Assembly (NCBI RefSeq): GCF_014851395.1
Contig: NW_024041039.1
Location: forward strand, 3,234,360 to 3,298,359
DNA length: 64,000 nucleotides
DNA from: Micropterus salmoides
Taxonomy: Eukaryota > Chordata > Actinopteri > Centrarchiformes > Centrarchidae
Direction of reading: 5' to 3'
This document shows positions 47,754 through 59,865 of this stretch, piece after piece. A program made the translations under genes and the position numbers. How positions within the stretch are numbered: position 1 is the first letter of the stretch; the number at the start of each line of letters is the position of its first letter. The notes under the pieces are model-generated. The model did not search any database and was not told where the DNA came from. It was given only the letters and a program-made list of their open reading frames with translations.

Positions 47754-49384
47754 TTGCGCACTGGATCAAACCCTGATCAGCATTACTGCTTCCTTCCTTT
47801 AACTTTACATTCATATCTTGTAACTTTTAACTTTTCTTCACAATACCAGTGATTAGCATACTCTTGCTACTGCTAAGCACTTTAATCATACTGTCTTTCA
47901 AAAGTGCTATTCACATAAAGCTAATTATAAATGCAGTGGAAATGCATAGCAAGCATTATGAAAAATTATCACAGTTTTCAGCCTGCTACTGTCCGTAGTG
48001 TTGGATCCAGCTTTTATTATCCTATTAAACCCGTTCCTGCTAAACATGACGCCTGTGTTCAGTGTCAGTGTTTCCATTGGAAGTCTATCTAAAAATCAGA
48101 GGCCTGTCCAGCAGTGGTCCTTTTCTTGCCATGGCCACGCTGCTGCTGAATGAAAGCAAAGACCGTTTCGATGGGTGCTCCTACTGTACTGCTCTAAAAA
48201 TAAAATCAAATGTTTGAAAGGGCAAAGTGTAGCACAACAGAGGCACACCACATACAGTGGTCACACATCGTGATCGACCCGACCCTTTGAAGCGACCATT
48301 ACGAATAAAAAGTGGGCTCTGTAATAGCTTTTATCCCTCAGGCCTCCAGCCCCTGAAAAACCTCCCTTCATTCTCTCTTCATATGGAGGCAAATTCAACC
48401 ATTCATTTCTCTGTGCGGTCGTGTGTAAGAAGCCAAACAACGCTGTACTGAGACCAATATAGGATGAATATCAACAGAATATTTAGTTTATTCAGTTTAT
48501 TCTGAGAACTGAGTCCCAATCACTCAACTTCCCTCGAGGAAAACTGTTGTAGTGGCTGTCGTGCAACTTACTGTACATCTTCAGTGGGTGATTTTCTAAA
48601 TGCTAATATCTTAAATTGGCTGGGTGTTCTTGGCCAAAATGGTGATTTGTCAAAATCTTACCTGGAGGAAAATTGCTGCAGTAGTGCTTGTGGAACTCAC
48701 AATATAATGTACAGTTTAGTCATCTGAACCAAAGACAACAGTCAGTGAACTTGCTTCTCTTAAGACTTATAGTGAGAGGAAGGAAGTAACTATTAACATT
48801 AACTTAAGAATTGTACTTAATAACAAAAGCAATGCAACTTTAGATCTATTTACAGTTTGTGAAGCTTTTCTTCTAGAGTTTCCTCAACTAACTTTTGCTG
48901 GATGTTTTAAACAGACTGCTTTTATTTGACAGCTGGAGTTAATAGTTTGCAGATTCTGATTTTACATTTAAACAATCGCCAGCTCTGGCTAAAAACAAGA
49001 TACTTTTATTAGGGATGCACCGAAATAAAAATTCTTGGCCAAAGTTGAAACCAAATATAATGAAAAACTTTCCCGAATACTGAGAAAGTTTTTTTTTTTT
49101 AACATTTATTTTGTCTTTTTTTTACCACTGCATAAACTAAATAATCAAAATGTGCTTTTTCCTCAGTGTTTCCCACAGGATTTGGAGAGTCTATGGTGGG
49201 TGCATCCGAGGCCCGCGAGGGTCCGGTAAAGTAAATTACATGTGTCCATTTACTACGGGTCAGACATTTTTTTTTGCCGCCTGATAACACAGTGATACTT
49301 GGTCAAAACAACACACTCTCAGGATTGAGGGATTTAGCAGCTCCAGCCTGCCTTGGTCTGGTATGACTCTTGTAAATGTAAATG

Positions 49385-49610
49385 CTCCGTATTTATATAG
49401 CACCTTTCTAGTCTTTGACCACTCAAAGCGCTTTTACACTACATCTGCATTCACCATTCTCTACATTTATTCACTAGTGGAACAGCCGCCAGGGGCAATT
49501 CAGGGTTCAGTATCTTGCCCAAGGACACGTCGACATGCAGCCTGGAGGAGCCGGGGATTGAACCTTCCGATTAACGGGCAATCCGCTCTAACTCCTGAGC
49601 CACAGCCGCC
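49385..49610 (-). mobile_element. tRNA-derived SINE, nearly full length
   Basis: Reading the minus strand from 49610: GGCGGCTGTGGCTCAGGAGT, with box A TGGCTCAGGAGTTAG, then box B GGTTCAATCCC (49554-49564), then TCCTTGGGCAAGATACTGAA and a tail with GAGTGGTCAAAGACTAGAAA and GCTATATAAATAC. The spacing of the boxes fits an internal RNA polymerase III promoter. This family is abundant in percomorph fish and differs from the other three SINEs here. Confidence 0.75.
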
Positions 49611-50147
49611 ATTTAAAACATATCTCAGGTTTCTATTCCTATATAATGGACATTTCTGAGACAGTTTGCTGGCTCCTTGTGTCTTCTCCATTTGCAACTG
49701 TTATGTTAAGTCTTAGCCATTATCTCATAATAATCACTTGTGGCTACTTCACACAAAATGTACATGAGTTCACTTTAAAGTGAGTCTGTGTAACAATCTC
49801 CCAAGATTGTCTTGAGCTGGTCCCTTTAATGACATCATTAAGAAAACTAACAGAGCAAAATACAAAGCAAGCTAACAACAAGCTCAGAGGTTCATTTGTG
49901 CTCCGTTAAGATCTGTTAAGTGACACCTGGCCTCAGTCCCAGAGGAGGAGAGAACGTCTCACCTGTGGGATTTGAATGAGGTTGAAAATGAAATGCATTT
50001 TATATTCTACTGTCCTTTTTATAGTGATCCTCGAGTTAAGCTTTCCCTGAAACTGTAAACCCCAGACTGCTTGATAAGATAAATGAATGCAGATTACAGT
50101 GAATGTTCACAGATACGGTATTTACTTTTTATTAAATGTTAAATGCC

Positions 50148-50265
50148 GCCAATCAATGCAACTAGGGGTTAAGTGTCTTGCTCAGGGACACATTGGTGGA
50201 TGTGTCACAGTGGGAACTGAACCCGGGTCTCCCACACTAAAGGCATAAGTCTTATCCACTGTGCA
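50148..50265 (-). mobile_element. tRNA-derived SINE, head and first part of the body
   Basis: On the minus strand: CAGTGGATAAGACTTATGCC, TTTAGTGTGGGAGACCC, box B GGGTTCAGTTCCC, then CACCAATGTGTCCCTGAGCA and AGACACTTAACCCCTAGTTG. The head is 5-prime truncated next to GATGCACAG. It belongs to the family of 35495-35578. Confidence 0.75.
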
Positions 50266-50357
50266 TCTTTTGTTTGTAAAAAGTCACTGAAGGCAAAACA
50301 GACTACAATGGCAACAGTGGATCTTTTTGTTGTGGTTTGCACCAACGGAGTGTAATT

Positions 50358-50725
50358 CTGATGCTCCGCGTTGCCAAACATGCCTTTGCTCAAAACAGCT
50401 AAAATCCAGCAGTTCAGAGGCCCGTGTTACACGTGTACATTTGCAAGCATTCCTTAAACACAGAGTGCAAATTGGTAGCAGAGTCACATTTCACAACTGC
50501 AGATAGCTCCATACAAGCCTCTCACATCATGGATGTGTTGCAAGTGTGGGCGTTTGTTTTGATTAGTGAACACTGACAGAATTGTTGCAGATTACAGCTT
50601 GCAAATTAAGCTAAATGGGCCCTTGGCTGGTGGACTAATGATCTATGAATCAAGTGCCAAGACAGTCTCTAGTTTTGGTACAATTATGAGGGCCAACACG
50701 GCCCACAGCTGGCGCAAGAGCAGCT
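50358..50725. repeat. Direct repeat, copy 1
   Basis: TGATGCTCCGCGTTGCCAAA, GCAGAGTCACATTTCACAAC, CATGGATGTGTTGCAAGTGT and GGGCCAACACGGCC recur in the same order 2.1 kb further on. The copies are roughly 330-370 bp and well diverged. There are no inverted ends, no poly(A), and no known family that I recognise. Confidence 0.75.
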
Positions 50726-52464
50726 CCCCTATGTGAATTTTCATTCACTCATTAGCAGGAAGCGTGTCTTAATAGTTTGCTTTGTTTTTCTTTTGCAATA
50801 AAACCATTTTAATTTTAATCTGGTCCATGTTAGTGCCAAAGCAGCACATTTAGAGAAGCCAATCAACAGACTCACGTTGGCACACAGCAACAGCTAACTA
50901 AAATTATCCAACATTAACCCACGGTTGTGCCTGACAGAAAAGACTAGCTGTAAAACCCCCGAGTGTCCAGAACAGAGGACGGGACCGTTACTTGTTGATG
51001 AATTAAACTTTTCATGTTTATAATAAAGATCATTTTAAAGTCACGCAGGCTAACTGCAAACGCTCGTTAGACGGCGGGAACAATATTATGGCTTTAAATT
51101 GTGGCATTACTCCTTTTACTTGAACAAATAGTTTAAGTGCTTTAATCTATACTGCAAATACAGTAGCAGTGGATACATAATTCACCATATAGGGTGCATG
51201 AATTATAGAGTAGAACTATGTCTTAATGTGTTGGAAAATAATAGCAAACCACTGGCACAGAAAGCAAGCCGAAGTGTTCTTTTTCAAACCCAGAACCACT
51301 TTCATAAGGAAGTCAAATGGAGGCATTTGTCTTGGTGGCACTCATGTAAATACACAAATGACAGCTGACGGGCTTCCACTGTACATACTGAAACATTAGG
51401 ACAAAAAGGACGTCACATACAGCACGAGAAGAAACTGCAGAACAAGCATATCACGGTTAACAGTAATGCGCCTGCTATGGCTCCCGTCAAGAATGCAACA
51501 CTGCTCAGTTTATCAGACTGGAGCACAATGGAAGTGGAAATTTAAAAAAAGCCCTGTGCTAAAAATAACAAGGGAGCAGAACCAGTGCACGCACCACCAA
51601 AGTGAATTCTGAAATTAGATTTTGATCAGCAGTTCCACACAGAGGATAGCTCACAACTAACTCTCTGTCTGCTGAAGGACAACCCACTCTGTAAATTCTG
51701 TCTTTGTGGTGTTCTGCAGACACATGAGGGACACCTGATCAGCACCACGCACTGTAAAAACTGTCCACATTTAACATCTTTCATTAACATTTAGTAATGG
51801 GGGTCCTCTTTGTGCTGATCAGGCTGGAAGGGATTTAGGCCTGGATGTTGAAGGAAAGGGGGAGCATGAGAGTTCAGGCACTGTGCGTCACTGAGGTTAT
51901 CACACGGGCACACCTCTGAGGTCCAGATACATTCAAACAACATGCTGTTAGGAGATCCAAACAAAACTGATGTTTGGGATCTAAAGAAACGTTCACGTGG
52001 ACCTGACCCGTTTGGTACAGAATGTTTTGTTTCATTTACTCTGAAGCGATTTGTTTTTTTATGACAGACAAGTTGAAATGTGAGTGAATAATATTCACCA
52101 CCAACTATTTTATTTCACTGAGACCGAGCTTGTAACTACCATTGAAGACAATGAGGTCATGTCCCCAGTAATATATCTGGGAATTTGGTAATGACATGAA
52201 GAGGAGTTTATAATACTTTTATATTATCATTCATATCATATTATTTATATTTAATATCAGCATCATCATAAGTTGAGCTGTTATGCACATTTTGAATGTT
52301 TAGACTTAGTCAAAATTAGTTTGACAGTTTTTAGGCAAGACAGACAGACAGTATTTCTAAAATCCTGCCTGTAAACCTGTTCATGACCATCACAGACCTT
52401 TATTTGTAGTTGGACCCACAAAGAGAAAATCAAGAGTAATTCAACAAATGATGGCATCTTTGCT

Positions 52465-52800
52465 GTCTGATGCTCCGGGTTGCCAAAGATGTCTTTGCAC
52501 AAAACGCCCAAAATCCAGCAATGTATATTTGCAAACATGCCTTAAATTTGTACATTTGTAGCAGAGTCACATTTCACAACTGCAGATAGGTCCATAAAAA
52601 GCTCTCACATGGTCATGGATGTGTTGCAAGTGTGGGAGTTTGTTTTGATTAGCGAACGCTGATGGAATTGTTGCAGATTATTGCTTGCAAATTAGTGAAA
52701 TGGGCCCTTAGTTGATGAACTAATGATGTATGAATGCCAAGACTCAAGTATTGGTCCAATCTTCGAGGCCAACACAGGCCGAATGCTGGCTTAAGTGCAG
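52465..52800. repeat. Direct repeat, copy 2
   Basis: TGATGCTCCGGGTTGCCAAA, GCAGAGTCACATTTCACAAC (identical to copy 1), CATGGATGTGTTGCAAGTGT (identical) and GGCCAACACAGGCC. It lacks about 30 bases present in copy 1 near 50415 and near 50660. It may be an old local duplication or a dispersed repeat. Confidence 0.75.
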
Positions 52801-54625
52801 CTAACGTATGTAAATCATGAGCCCAATCAATTGAATCTATAGTTTTTACAAAATTATTGAGGGCCAATTAATGAGGCAACAATGGATTTTCATTTGTTGT
52901 CAGTCTAAATCAGTTTCTTCTAAGATTCTCAAATTGCATTTTATTCAAAGATACGGTCACTTATTTCAATAAAATGTCCCTTACCCTGAAAAACCAGTTC
53001 TTCCATCGTGTAACAACTTTCAAAATATTTTTTCAGAAAGCTAAAATGTTTGGCTTAAAGCTTGAGGCACCGGTGTTGTTGCCTCAGCACTCATTCAGAT
53101 CAGCTGTCTGCCTGAAATGAAGTCTTGCCTGAGGCGGAGGTAACTGCCATCTGTGAAGCTTTCACAGGTGCTGACAATGCAGACAGTAAACACTGCCACT
53201 CGAAAAAACAACCATTTTAACAGTTTTGCTCTGCCACATGTTTAGCTTTGCTCCTCTTTCTTTTTCTGATTCCTACAATCTGACATTACTGTGGCCCAAC
53301 AGTAATAACCACAAATCTGTCTATAAATGTGTCAGCAACATTACAGAATGTAGTTCGCATTAAGAATAGTGATATCAGGAAGTAGAAAGTAGAAGGAGTC
53401 ATTTTGGGTGAAACGGGGGGCATGAACAAGCATCACATGGTGCAGATAATACATTAACGGCCCATTTTGCTATCTTTAGCAAACCGGGATCTCTCTCCCG
53501 CTCAGCTGATGCTGACGTGTTGTGGCGTTCCGAGCCGTAGGAGAAGCCAGAGACGAAGCTGAGAGCAACTTTAAGTCGGCAGCACGAGCGAACTCAGCTG
53601 CCAACGCCTGCAGCAGCGAATCTCCCATCCTCACAAACGGCCTCTCGTACCCCTCTAATCACCAGGCGGGTTAAACTGCAACCCACAGTACGCTGCTCTG
53701 TGACACAGCAATCTAATGCTGCATCCTCAGTGGGGCCTCAAACAAGCCGTACAGCCCTGAAATAAACCGTAATGTGCTGGCTGGCTTCAGTCTGCAGCTT
53801 GTAAGTCAAACCACTAACGGCAAAGTACAGCCTTGTTGCCAACAAGATTTTGTTCTCTCTCTCTATTATTTGTTATACAGATGTCTATATTAAAAAGCCA
53901 TCTGTTTAATAGCGCAGTTAACATTTCATTTCAAAATGTCTGGGAATTACACATTAAATGAATCAGGAGCCACACGGCGAACTGAAACAACTCAACCCCA
54001 TTTTTGATCTTTTAAACTTTAAACCTTTTAAAATGATCAGTTCCAAGAAGAATGCTTGTGTTGGTGAATTTAATTTGACTGAACTGTGACTCTGAACTTC
54101 TCCGGTGTTTTTTCCAAATCACGGCTGATTATGGAACTGAATCTGAAGTTTGTCACATCAGCTGAAGCAGCAGCTAACTGGCAAAGACATCAGAGCACTG
54201 ATGTGACAATATTAGTTCCACTCAAGCTTTAATTGCACGATCAACCCATGTTATTCATGTGTCGCTGACCACACATAATGAACGCATAAACAAATCACAC
54301 GACAACTCTGGGCAGGGTCTCTGCAGGAGGAGGGCAACTCACTGCATGTGTTCACACATGTTTGCATGTGTGCGTACATTAAAAAGGGGGATGGGTGGGG
54401 CAAGCACACCCGCTCAGCGGCGCCGTGAACGACTCCCAAGGCTTGAAGCTGACATTGTGCATCAGTCAGGGCACAGAGGACAACACCACCGCCCACATCT
54501 CCTGTGATTCCTGACAGCATCACAACCTCCTCAAACACAACCTGACAGCCCGAGACATTCCCACATCGCAGGGAAACAAGACTTGACTCGTTATTTTTCA
54601 TCCAGCCAAAGCTTGGAAGGAAATA

Positions 54626-54790
54626 AAGAGGGGGGGGGAGATATGTAGCAGGAGCATGGAGACAGTACAGAGGAGAAGGAAGAAGGAGGAGAAGGAAAAA
54701 GAAAGGATGATGGAGTACAAGCTGGAGTAGCAAGAGAAGGAGAAGAAGAAGAAGACAAAACAGGAGGAGAAGGAGAATCTGGAGAAATAA
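54626..54790. repeat. Purine-rich (GGA/GAA) block
   Basis: GAGGGGGGGGGAG at 54629 is followed by dense GAAGGAGGAGAAGG-type words to about 54790. On the opposite strand this yields long Leu/Ser/Phe-rich ORFs (54251-55018, 54598-54909), which are composition artefacts. Confidence 0.85.
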
Positions 54791-56053
54791 AACGTAACAA
54801 TAAGCTGAAGGAGAAGATAATAAAGAGAAAGGTGGGGAAAGATATTGTGCAGATAAGTCTGCAGTCCTGTTAGCTGTCCTGTAAGGCTGTACTGTCTGAG
54901 GATCACCAAAGTTATTACGATTCATCCTGAGGGGAACGTTAAGCTCAGAACTAAATATTATGAGAATCCAACAAATAGCTGTATTTGTTCCACCCAAAAC
55001 CCCAAATATCAACCTCATGGTGGCACCAGGGTGGCACTAGAGGAGAAATAAAGGATCATGAAAGTCATGTGGATTAATCCTCTAGGAACCACGAATGTTT
55101 GTTTCAAATATCTGGAGGAGTCGGCCGACTCAACATCCACATCCAGCCAATGAGGGCAGTCAGCTACTTTTTCCACTGGAAAACACTTTTTACTCCCCTC
55201 CAGCTCTCTGTAGCTCAGACGATCCCTGCTACCTGCATGTGCTTTCACCAATATTGAATTTGTCTTTCTAAATGCTAGATATGTGCTTTATAATAAACTG
55301 CTGTTTCATGTGTAGCCGTCGGTGACGCAGCTGCTGTCAGCTCGTGTAGCGTGTGACCCCCTGTCACCGATCAGTCACGTAGCGTGAATGCCAAGTTGTG
55401 TAGCCTGAACAGCACGAACAGGCGATCGGCCGACACTGAAAGCCGTGTAGTCTGCAGGAGCCTTGAAGAGTGTTCATGAAACAAATACAATGGAAAGTGC
55501 TTGAACGCACCACATACCTAGCTACTGCCCATACAGCCAATGGGAATGTGTGACATTGGAGATTCCCTGGAACTAGTCCCTAAAGCAGCGTTTCTGTGTC
55601 AGCGGTGTCACGGCTACCGGCAACAGGTGTGCTGGAAGCTGCAGGGATGTCGACAGGCGTCCTGCCTCTGACGCATTCAAATCCAGAAGGACGCGGTAGA
55701 TTCATTATCGGCGCAATCTATCCAGTGATCATGCTAACGCTACATTGTGAACGAGAAATCCGCGTTGAAATTATATAAATCCTGCTCTCTGTTCGCTCCC
55801 AAAGTGATCAGCAGAGCAGACAGGCAGCGGAGGTAGAAGATAACTCCAAGATTACCGAGTTGACGACAACTACACTTGTTACTGTAAGTGCAATATATGT
55901 TTCGCAAGTAAAAAGTCGATACTTCATCAATACGCCTGTTCAACAAGCAGAAATACGTAAACCTGTAGAAAGCGTTTATTGTACATTTAGTGACTTTGCT
56001 GTTTTAAACATTACTGTTGCTGCTCTAGAAACAACATTTAGTTATAGTTTAAA

Positions 56054-56616
56054 CAGGGCTGGGCAATAAAACAATAATGATAATTATCGCAATATAATTT
56101 TCCTCAATAACAATATAAAAATAATAATTATCTGTAGTGTAAAGACAATAATACCCAAGAGACAGTAATACAAAAACAATACAAGATAAAAGCATGAAAA
56201 CAAATGTTCAATATATCGTCAATAAAAGTTTGATTTAATTCCTTTGAATTATGTACAAATTAGCAATTAATGTTTCTATTAACATCATATATATTGTTGA
56301 GGACAAGGGACTGAAAAAATATTTACTAATCATAATTTTTGAAAAACGATTTTATGATAATTGTTTTGAATGTTCTACCTCAGATTTGTGAAGTGATCCA
56401 CTGTTTGGCGTCAAGTGTTTTTCATGTTCTGACCATGAAGTTTAACCACACAATTAACTATGTATGTTTCTTCAGTTTTCTCTCAGGAGCCTTTAAACTT
56501 GAAAAAAAAAAAAATGATTTTCACATTTATTGTTATAATTATCAATATCGAAAGGTATGAAATGTTTTTATCATGATAACATTTTTGGCTATTTTAAATA
56601 TTTGTTTCTAACCCTG
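56054..56616. mobile_element. hAT-type MITE, second copy of the 16.7-kb family
   Basis: CAGGGCTGGGCAATAAAACA at 56054 and interior strings CAATATATCGTCAATAAA, GTGAAGTGATCCACTGTTTG and GAAATGTTTTTATC all match 16740-17182 in order. About 100 extra bases occur near 56120-56210. The right end is degraded (AACCCTG at 56616), and no target duplication could be made out. Confidence 0.75.
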
Positions 56617-56999
56617 TTCTGAATTTATTCTAGTTAGTGTAACTTTAATCTGGATTGTTTGACAAATCATGTGTTTATTGTTGTTGTTGTTGAGCATGAG
56701 AGCAGCACAGAAAAGAAAACTTTGAGAACATGTTTTAGGAAGCTGAATAAGGAGTGTCAAAGTCTGTCACCAGGGAAATAATCAGATATCTGCAATCTTT
56801 GTCATTTTAACTTAACTTTAATTTAATTTAGCTCTTATTGTAATTATATAACATCTGGGAAGGTAATTTTTTGGTGACCCCCAGTAAAACGTGGCCATTT
56901 CCATGGCTGCAAACAACTGTACAGATATTTCAGTCTGGACCAAAGTGGTGGACCAACTGACTACCAGACCAACCAACATTGCCATCGATTTATATAAAA

Positions 57000-57210
57000 A
57001 TAAGTGGGGGGGGGGCAGAAAAAAAAGAGAGAATAAAGAAGTCAAGATGGAGATTAAGAGGAACATCTAGAAGATCAATGAGGAAATCAGAAGAACAGGA
57101 ACACAAAGGAGGAGTAGACTGAAAATCCAGATTATTAAAACATCAGGGAGGAAGATGGTGAGAGAGACAGAACAAGAACAAGAAGTTGAAGGAGAAGGAG
57201 GAAGAAACCT
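57000..57210. repeat. Purine-rich block with G10-11 run
   Basis: AAGTGGGGGGGGGGCAG at 57001 is followed by A/G-rich sequence (AAAAAAAAGAGAGAATAAAG, GGAGAAGGAGGAAGAAACC) up to 57210, about 400 bp intron-side of the second PAS exon's donor. No protein is supported. Confidence 0.75.
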
Positions 57211-57626
57211 CTCAGAAGCCAACTGGCGTTACATACTGGGGCATCCAGCCACATACTCATTTGGATCCCGCTCACAGAATTTGTCACATCACCCCCCGTA
57301 CTCCTCCCTCTCTTTACCGTACACTATCTAACAAAACAGAAACACCATAAAAAAATAATCTTCCCTGGTGGCTCCGTACACTAAGCTGCACATCATGTAC
57401 TCGGAACATCGGGTTTTCAAATCCTTCAAAGACATCCTCCACACGTCTCTCTGCTCTTTAAATTCTACTGTGAATTTATCTAATAATAAAACAGCCACCA
57501 CCCTAAAAATAATCTTCAAAAAAAAAAAAAAAGAAAAAGAGCGAGACATTGTTGTTTATGAAAAGATGTTTTTTGGGAAGCTTCTATCAAGTAAAAGCAC
57601 CTTGCTGTGGTGAAACACCAGCTCAC

Positions 57627-57755
57627 CTTTAGTGGTTTCGTCTTCGATGGGCTGCTTGAAGAGAGTGATGTCCTTAAAAGTGCAGAGGAACAGAACCACC
57701 TTGTCGTTCTCGTTCCTGATAGGAGCCACTTGCATGTAGAACCACACTGGACTTC
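57627..57755 (-). CDS. kcnh5: kcnh5 exon: second half of the PAS domain and PAC motif
   Basis: It reads SPVWFYMQVAPIRNENDKVV and LFLCTFKDITLFKQPIEDET plus TKG. This is the last beta-strands of the EAG PAS domain with the PAC motif; in the channel it packs on the cyclic-nucleotide-binding homology domain and slows closing. The acceptor is CTGCAG|GA at 57756 and the donor AAG|GTGAGC at 57626. The length is 129 bp: two bases complete an Arg codon, 42 codons follow, and a last G opens Gly. WFYMQ and FKDITLFKQ favour EAG2 over EAG1. A hAT MITE starts only 78 bp upstream of its acceptor. Confidence 0.95.
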
Positions 57756-57832
57756 CTGCAGAGACATCAGAATATCTAATTAGGTTGGTAAATATTGTTT
57801 TTCGATTGTTGTAGGTTCGGTTTAATGTAGTC

Positions 57833-58173
57833 CAGTGGTTCTCAAACTGCGGAGCCACTTCAGGGGGTCGTGGATGTTGAACAGACCTAAAGTTGCATTA
57901 ATATGATTCACGTGGCGACGTAAACAAACAAAAGCTCTCTGATGCTAGCAAGGCTAATTTGCTAACATGAATCTCGTTTATTTTAATTGCCTGTATTGTT
58001 AATACGTACATTCATCACATTTATTCATTCAGCTGACGCTTTTATCCAAAGCGACTTACAATTGATTAATGATTGATAAAAAATAAAATCCAGTTTTGCT
58101 GGGGTTGTGGGGCATGAGCTTTTCTTTTTCGGCTTCTGAAGGGAGTGTGACAGAAATAGTTTGAGAACCACGG
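57833..58173. mobile_element. hAT-type MITE with 8-bp target duplication
   Basis: The left end CAGTGGTTCTCAAACT and the reverse complement of the right end, CCGTGGTTCTCAAACT, match almost perfectly; CAGTGGTTCTCAA is a typical hAT (Charlie-like) terminus. The flanks ATGTAGTC (57825-57832) and GTGTAGTC (58174-58181) agree at 7 of 8 bases. Inside is GCTGACGCTTTTATCCAAAG then CGACTTACA, a widespread fish repeat string. Confidence 0.9.
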
Positions 58174-58342
58174 GTGTAGTCTATATGCAGTGTGAGAAAA
58201 TAGAGCCCCAGAGCACCTGGCAACTTTAAATCTCTTGTTTTGTGCAACCAAAACACAAAGATTCAGTTCAAATCAAATCCTCACAATTGACAGGCTAAAA
58301 TCTAATAATGATTGCAGTTTTTGTTTGATAAATGACCTAAAA

Positions 58343-58723
58343 CAGAGTTTTTCAAAGTGTGAGGCCTCCTCCAAACACTTTCTGAGAAGATTCAATGAAT
58401 GCAAGTGAAATATATTACATTAGTTAATAAAAGAAGATCATGGAGACAGTTAGAGCAGTTTGGGAGAAGTTTCTTTACTTTCTCACCTTTCCCAGAGTCA
58501 GAAACCAACAAATGCCTCAGGACAGACCTTTTTAAGCTTTTCAGTGTAGTCTGAAGTTATGTCAAACAGAGATATTGGGTATCTTAGCTCTATCGTTGAG
58601 TGGGATCAAATAACATGATTGTAGGTATCCAGGAACTGAGGGAAACCAGGGGGGTTGAGGGGCCAGCCCTTTCCAAGCTTAGTCTGAGGGGAGGCCCACC
58701 GTCCCAGAGTTTGAAACCCTGTG
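58343..58723. mobile_element. hAT-type MITE, second in the same intron
   Basis: CAGAGTTTTTCAAAGTGTG at the left and, as reverse complement, CACAGGGTTTCAAACTCTGG at the right are imperfect inverted ends. The flanks ACCTAAAA (58335-58342) and ATCTAAAA (58724-58731) agree at 7 of 8. The body carries GAGGCCTCC / GGAGGCCCAC near the ends. No transposase. Confidence 0.75.
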
Positions 58724-59865
58724 ATCTAAAAGATGTATCAATTTCTGAAATTATTGTTGATGAATTTTTGATTACCCCACGACCCGATCCCGGATAAGCG
58801 GATGAAGATGGATGGAATTTTTGGATTGATTGACAAACCGTTACAGCGCTTTTCAAAATCCCAAACTACAAGGCACAAGTCTTATTCTTCAGTCAGTGGA
58901 TTCGGTTGTGGAGGCAAAGCAACCCTGCACAATTTTTTTTATGTTGAGTTCAACTTTGGTTAACACTGACACCCGAATTTTCACTGTTGACCATAAGCAA
59001 GCTGTCAGATGTCAGTGCCGACCTTTGAGAGAAAGGTGAGCCGGAGAGAGAAAAATGGAAGAAGTTAAGTTACACTATCCACCTTTATTGGGAATTGGCA
59101 AACAGTTTAGGTTTCCCATTTATAAATAGCGCTGTAGTACAGATGTAGTACAGATGGGGTTTGAATTACCCATATTCAGACTTAATGTTAAGGGAACTCC
59201 GTGTCCGTCTGAACAGAAGGACCTCCTCACACACACTGAAGTTGCACACACCATAATGTCCTTATTTTCTGTGGATACAAGTTGTTCGCAGTCATCATCA
59301 ATCTCATTTATATCCCATTCTCCTGATTTGTCAGCACATTTGAGCCATTTTAAAATTGATCTTTTCATCTTTTACTGTTTCTGCCTCGTGCTCCTCCACC
59401 CCGCCTTTAGCTCTCGTTGGCGATCACTCTTGGGAGACGGGAACATTTGGAACTATTTTTGTCTGCACACTTTGACTATTGTGCTCCTCAGCAATGCTGC
59501 TGATCCAGGATTTACTGCCCACTCTACTGCTGTTCCATCACACTGGACAGAAGAAGCTATTTTTCTACCCAGGTTGACCTGCTGAAGTTAAATTGTATTG
59601 CATGTATTACATTTTGCACCTTTCTGAAGTTATTTTTTTGACAGTGATTTCCGTTGGACTAGTCAGTAATGTTGCTGTGTCTTGTGCTTGATATTTCGCT
59701 GTGTTAGCAGAGTTGTCGACTTGCGAGTTTTTGATCATAATGTTATCATAACAAATGCACGTGTACGGGCGTTCTTATTTACGACACCAGTGACTTACAC
59801 TCTGAAACGGGCGGCCACGTCACATCATACATAATGTTGCTTTAATTAAGGAAATGAACACTCAC

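Larger units (their letters stand above)
46306..57626 (-). other. kcnh5: kcnh5 intron between the second PAS exon and the linker exon
   Basis: An 11321-bp intron with GTGAGC donor at 57621-57626 and CTGCAG acceptor at 46306. It holds a MITE, two SINEs, a local duplication, a hAT-like element and two purine-rich blocks. In 47760-49380, 50730-52460 and 52800-54600 there is no recognisable gene. 53490-53800 and 55300-55700 are CpG-richer than the rest. The 118-residue ORF at 46474-46830 has no recognised homologue and no splice or promoter context. Confidence 0.9.
57756..59865 (-). other. kcnh5: kcnh5 intron between the two PAS exons
   Basis: A 2110-bp intron with GTGAG donor at 59861-59865 and TCTCTGCAG acceptor at 57756. 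Two hAT MITEs fill about a third of it, and a small LINE-tail remnant (GATCCCGGATAAGCGG at 58787-58802) lies next to the second. The + strand ORF at 59154-59585 (143 residues) has no known match and lies in otherwise ordinary intron. Confidence 0.9.

Noticed and set aside
54251..55018. 255-residue minus-strand ORF, the longest in the window
   Set aside because: The long LLLLL and SSP runs come from the purine-rich block at 54626-54790. No domain, splice context or conserved motif is visible.
59154..59585. 143-residue + strand ORF in the PAS intron
   Set aside because: No recognisable domain, no promoter or splice context; hydrophobic and Ser-rich by composition.
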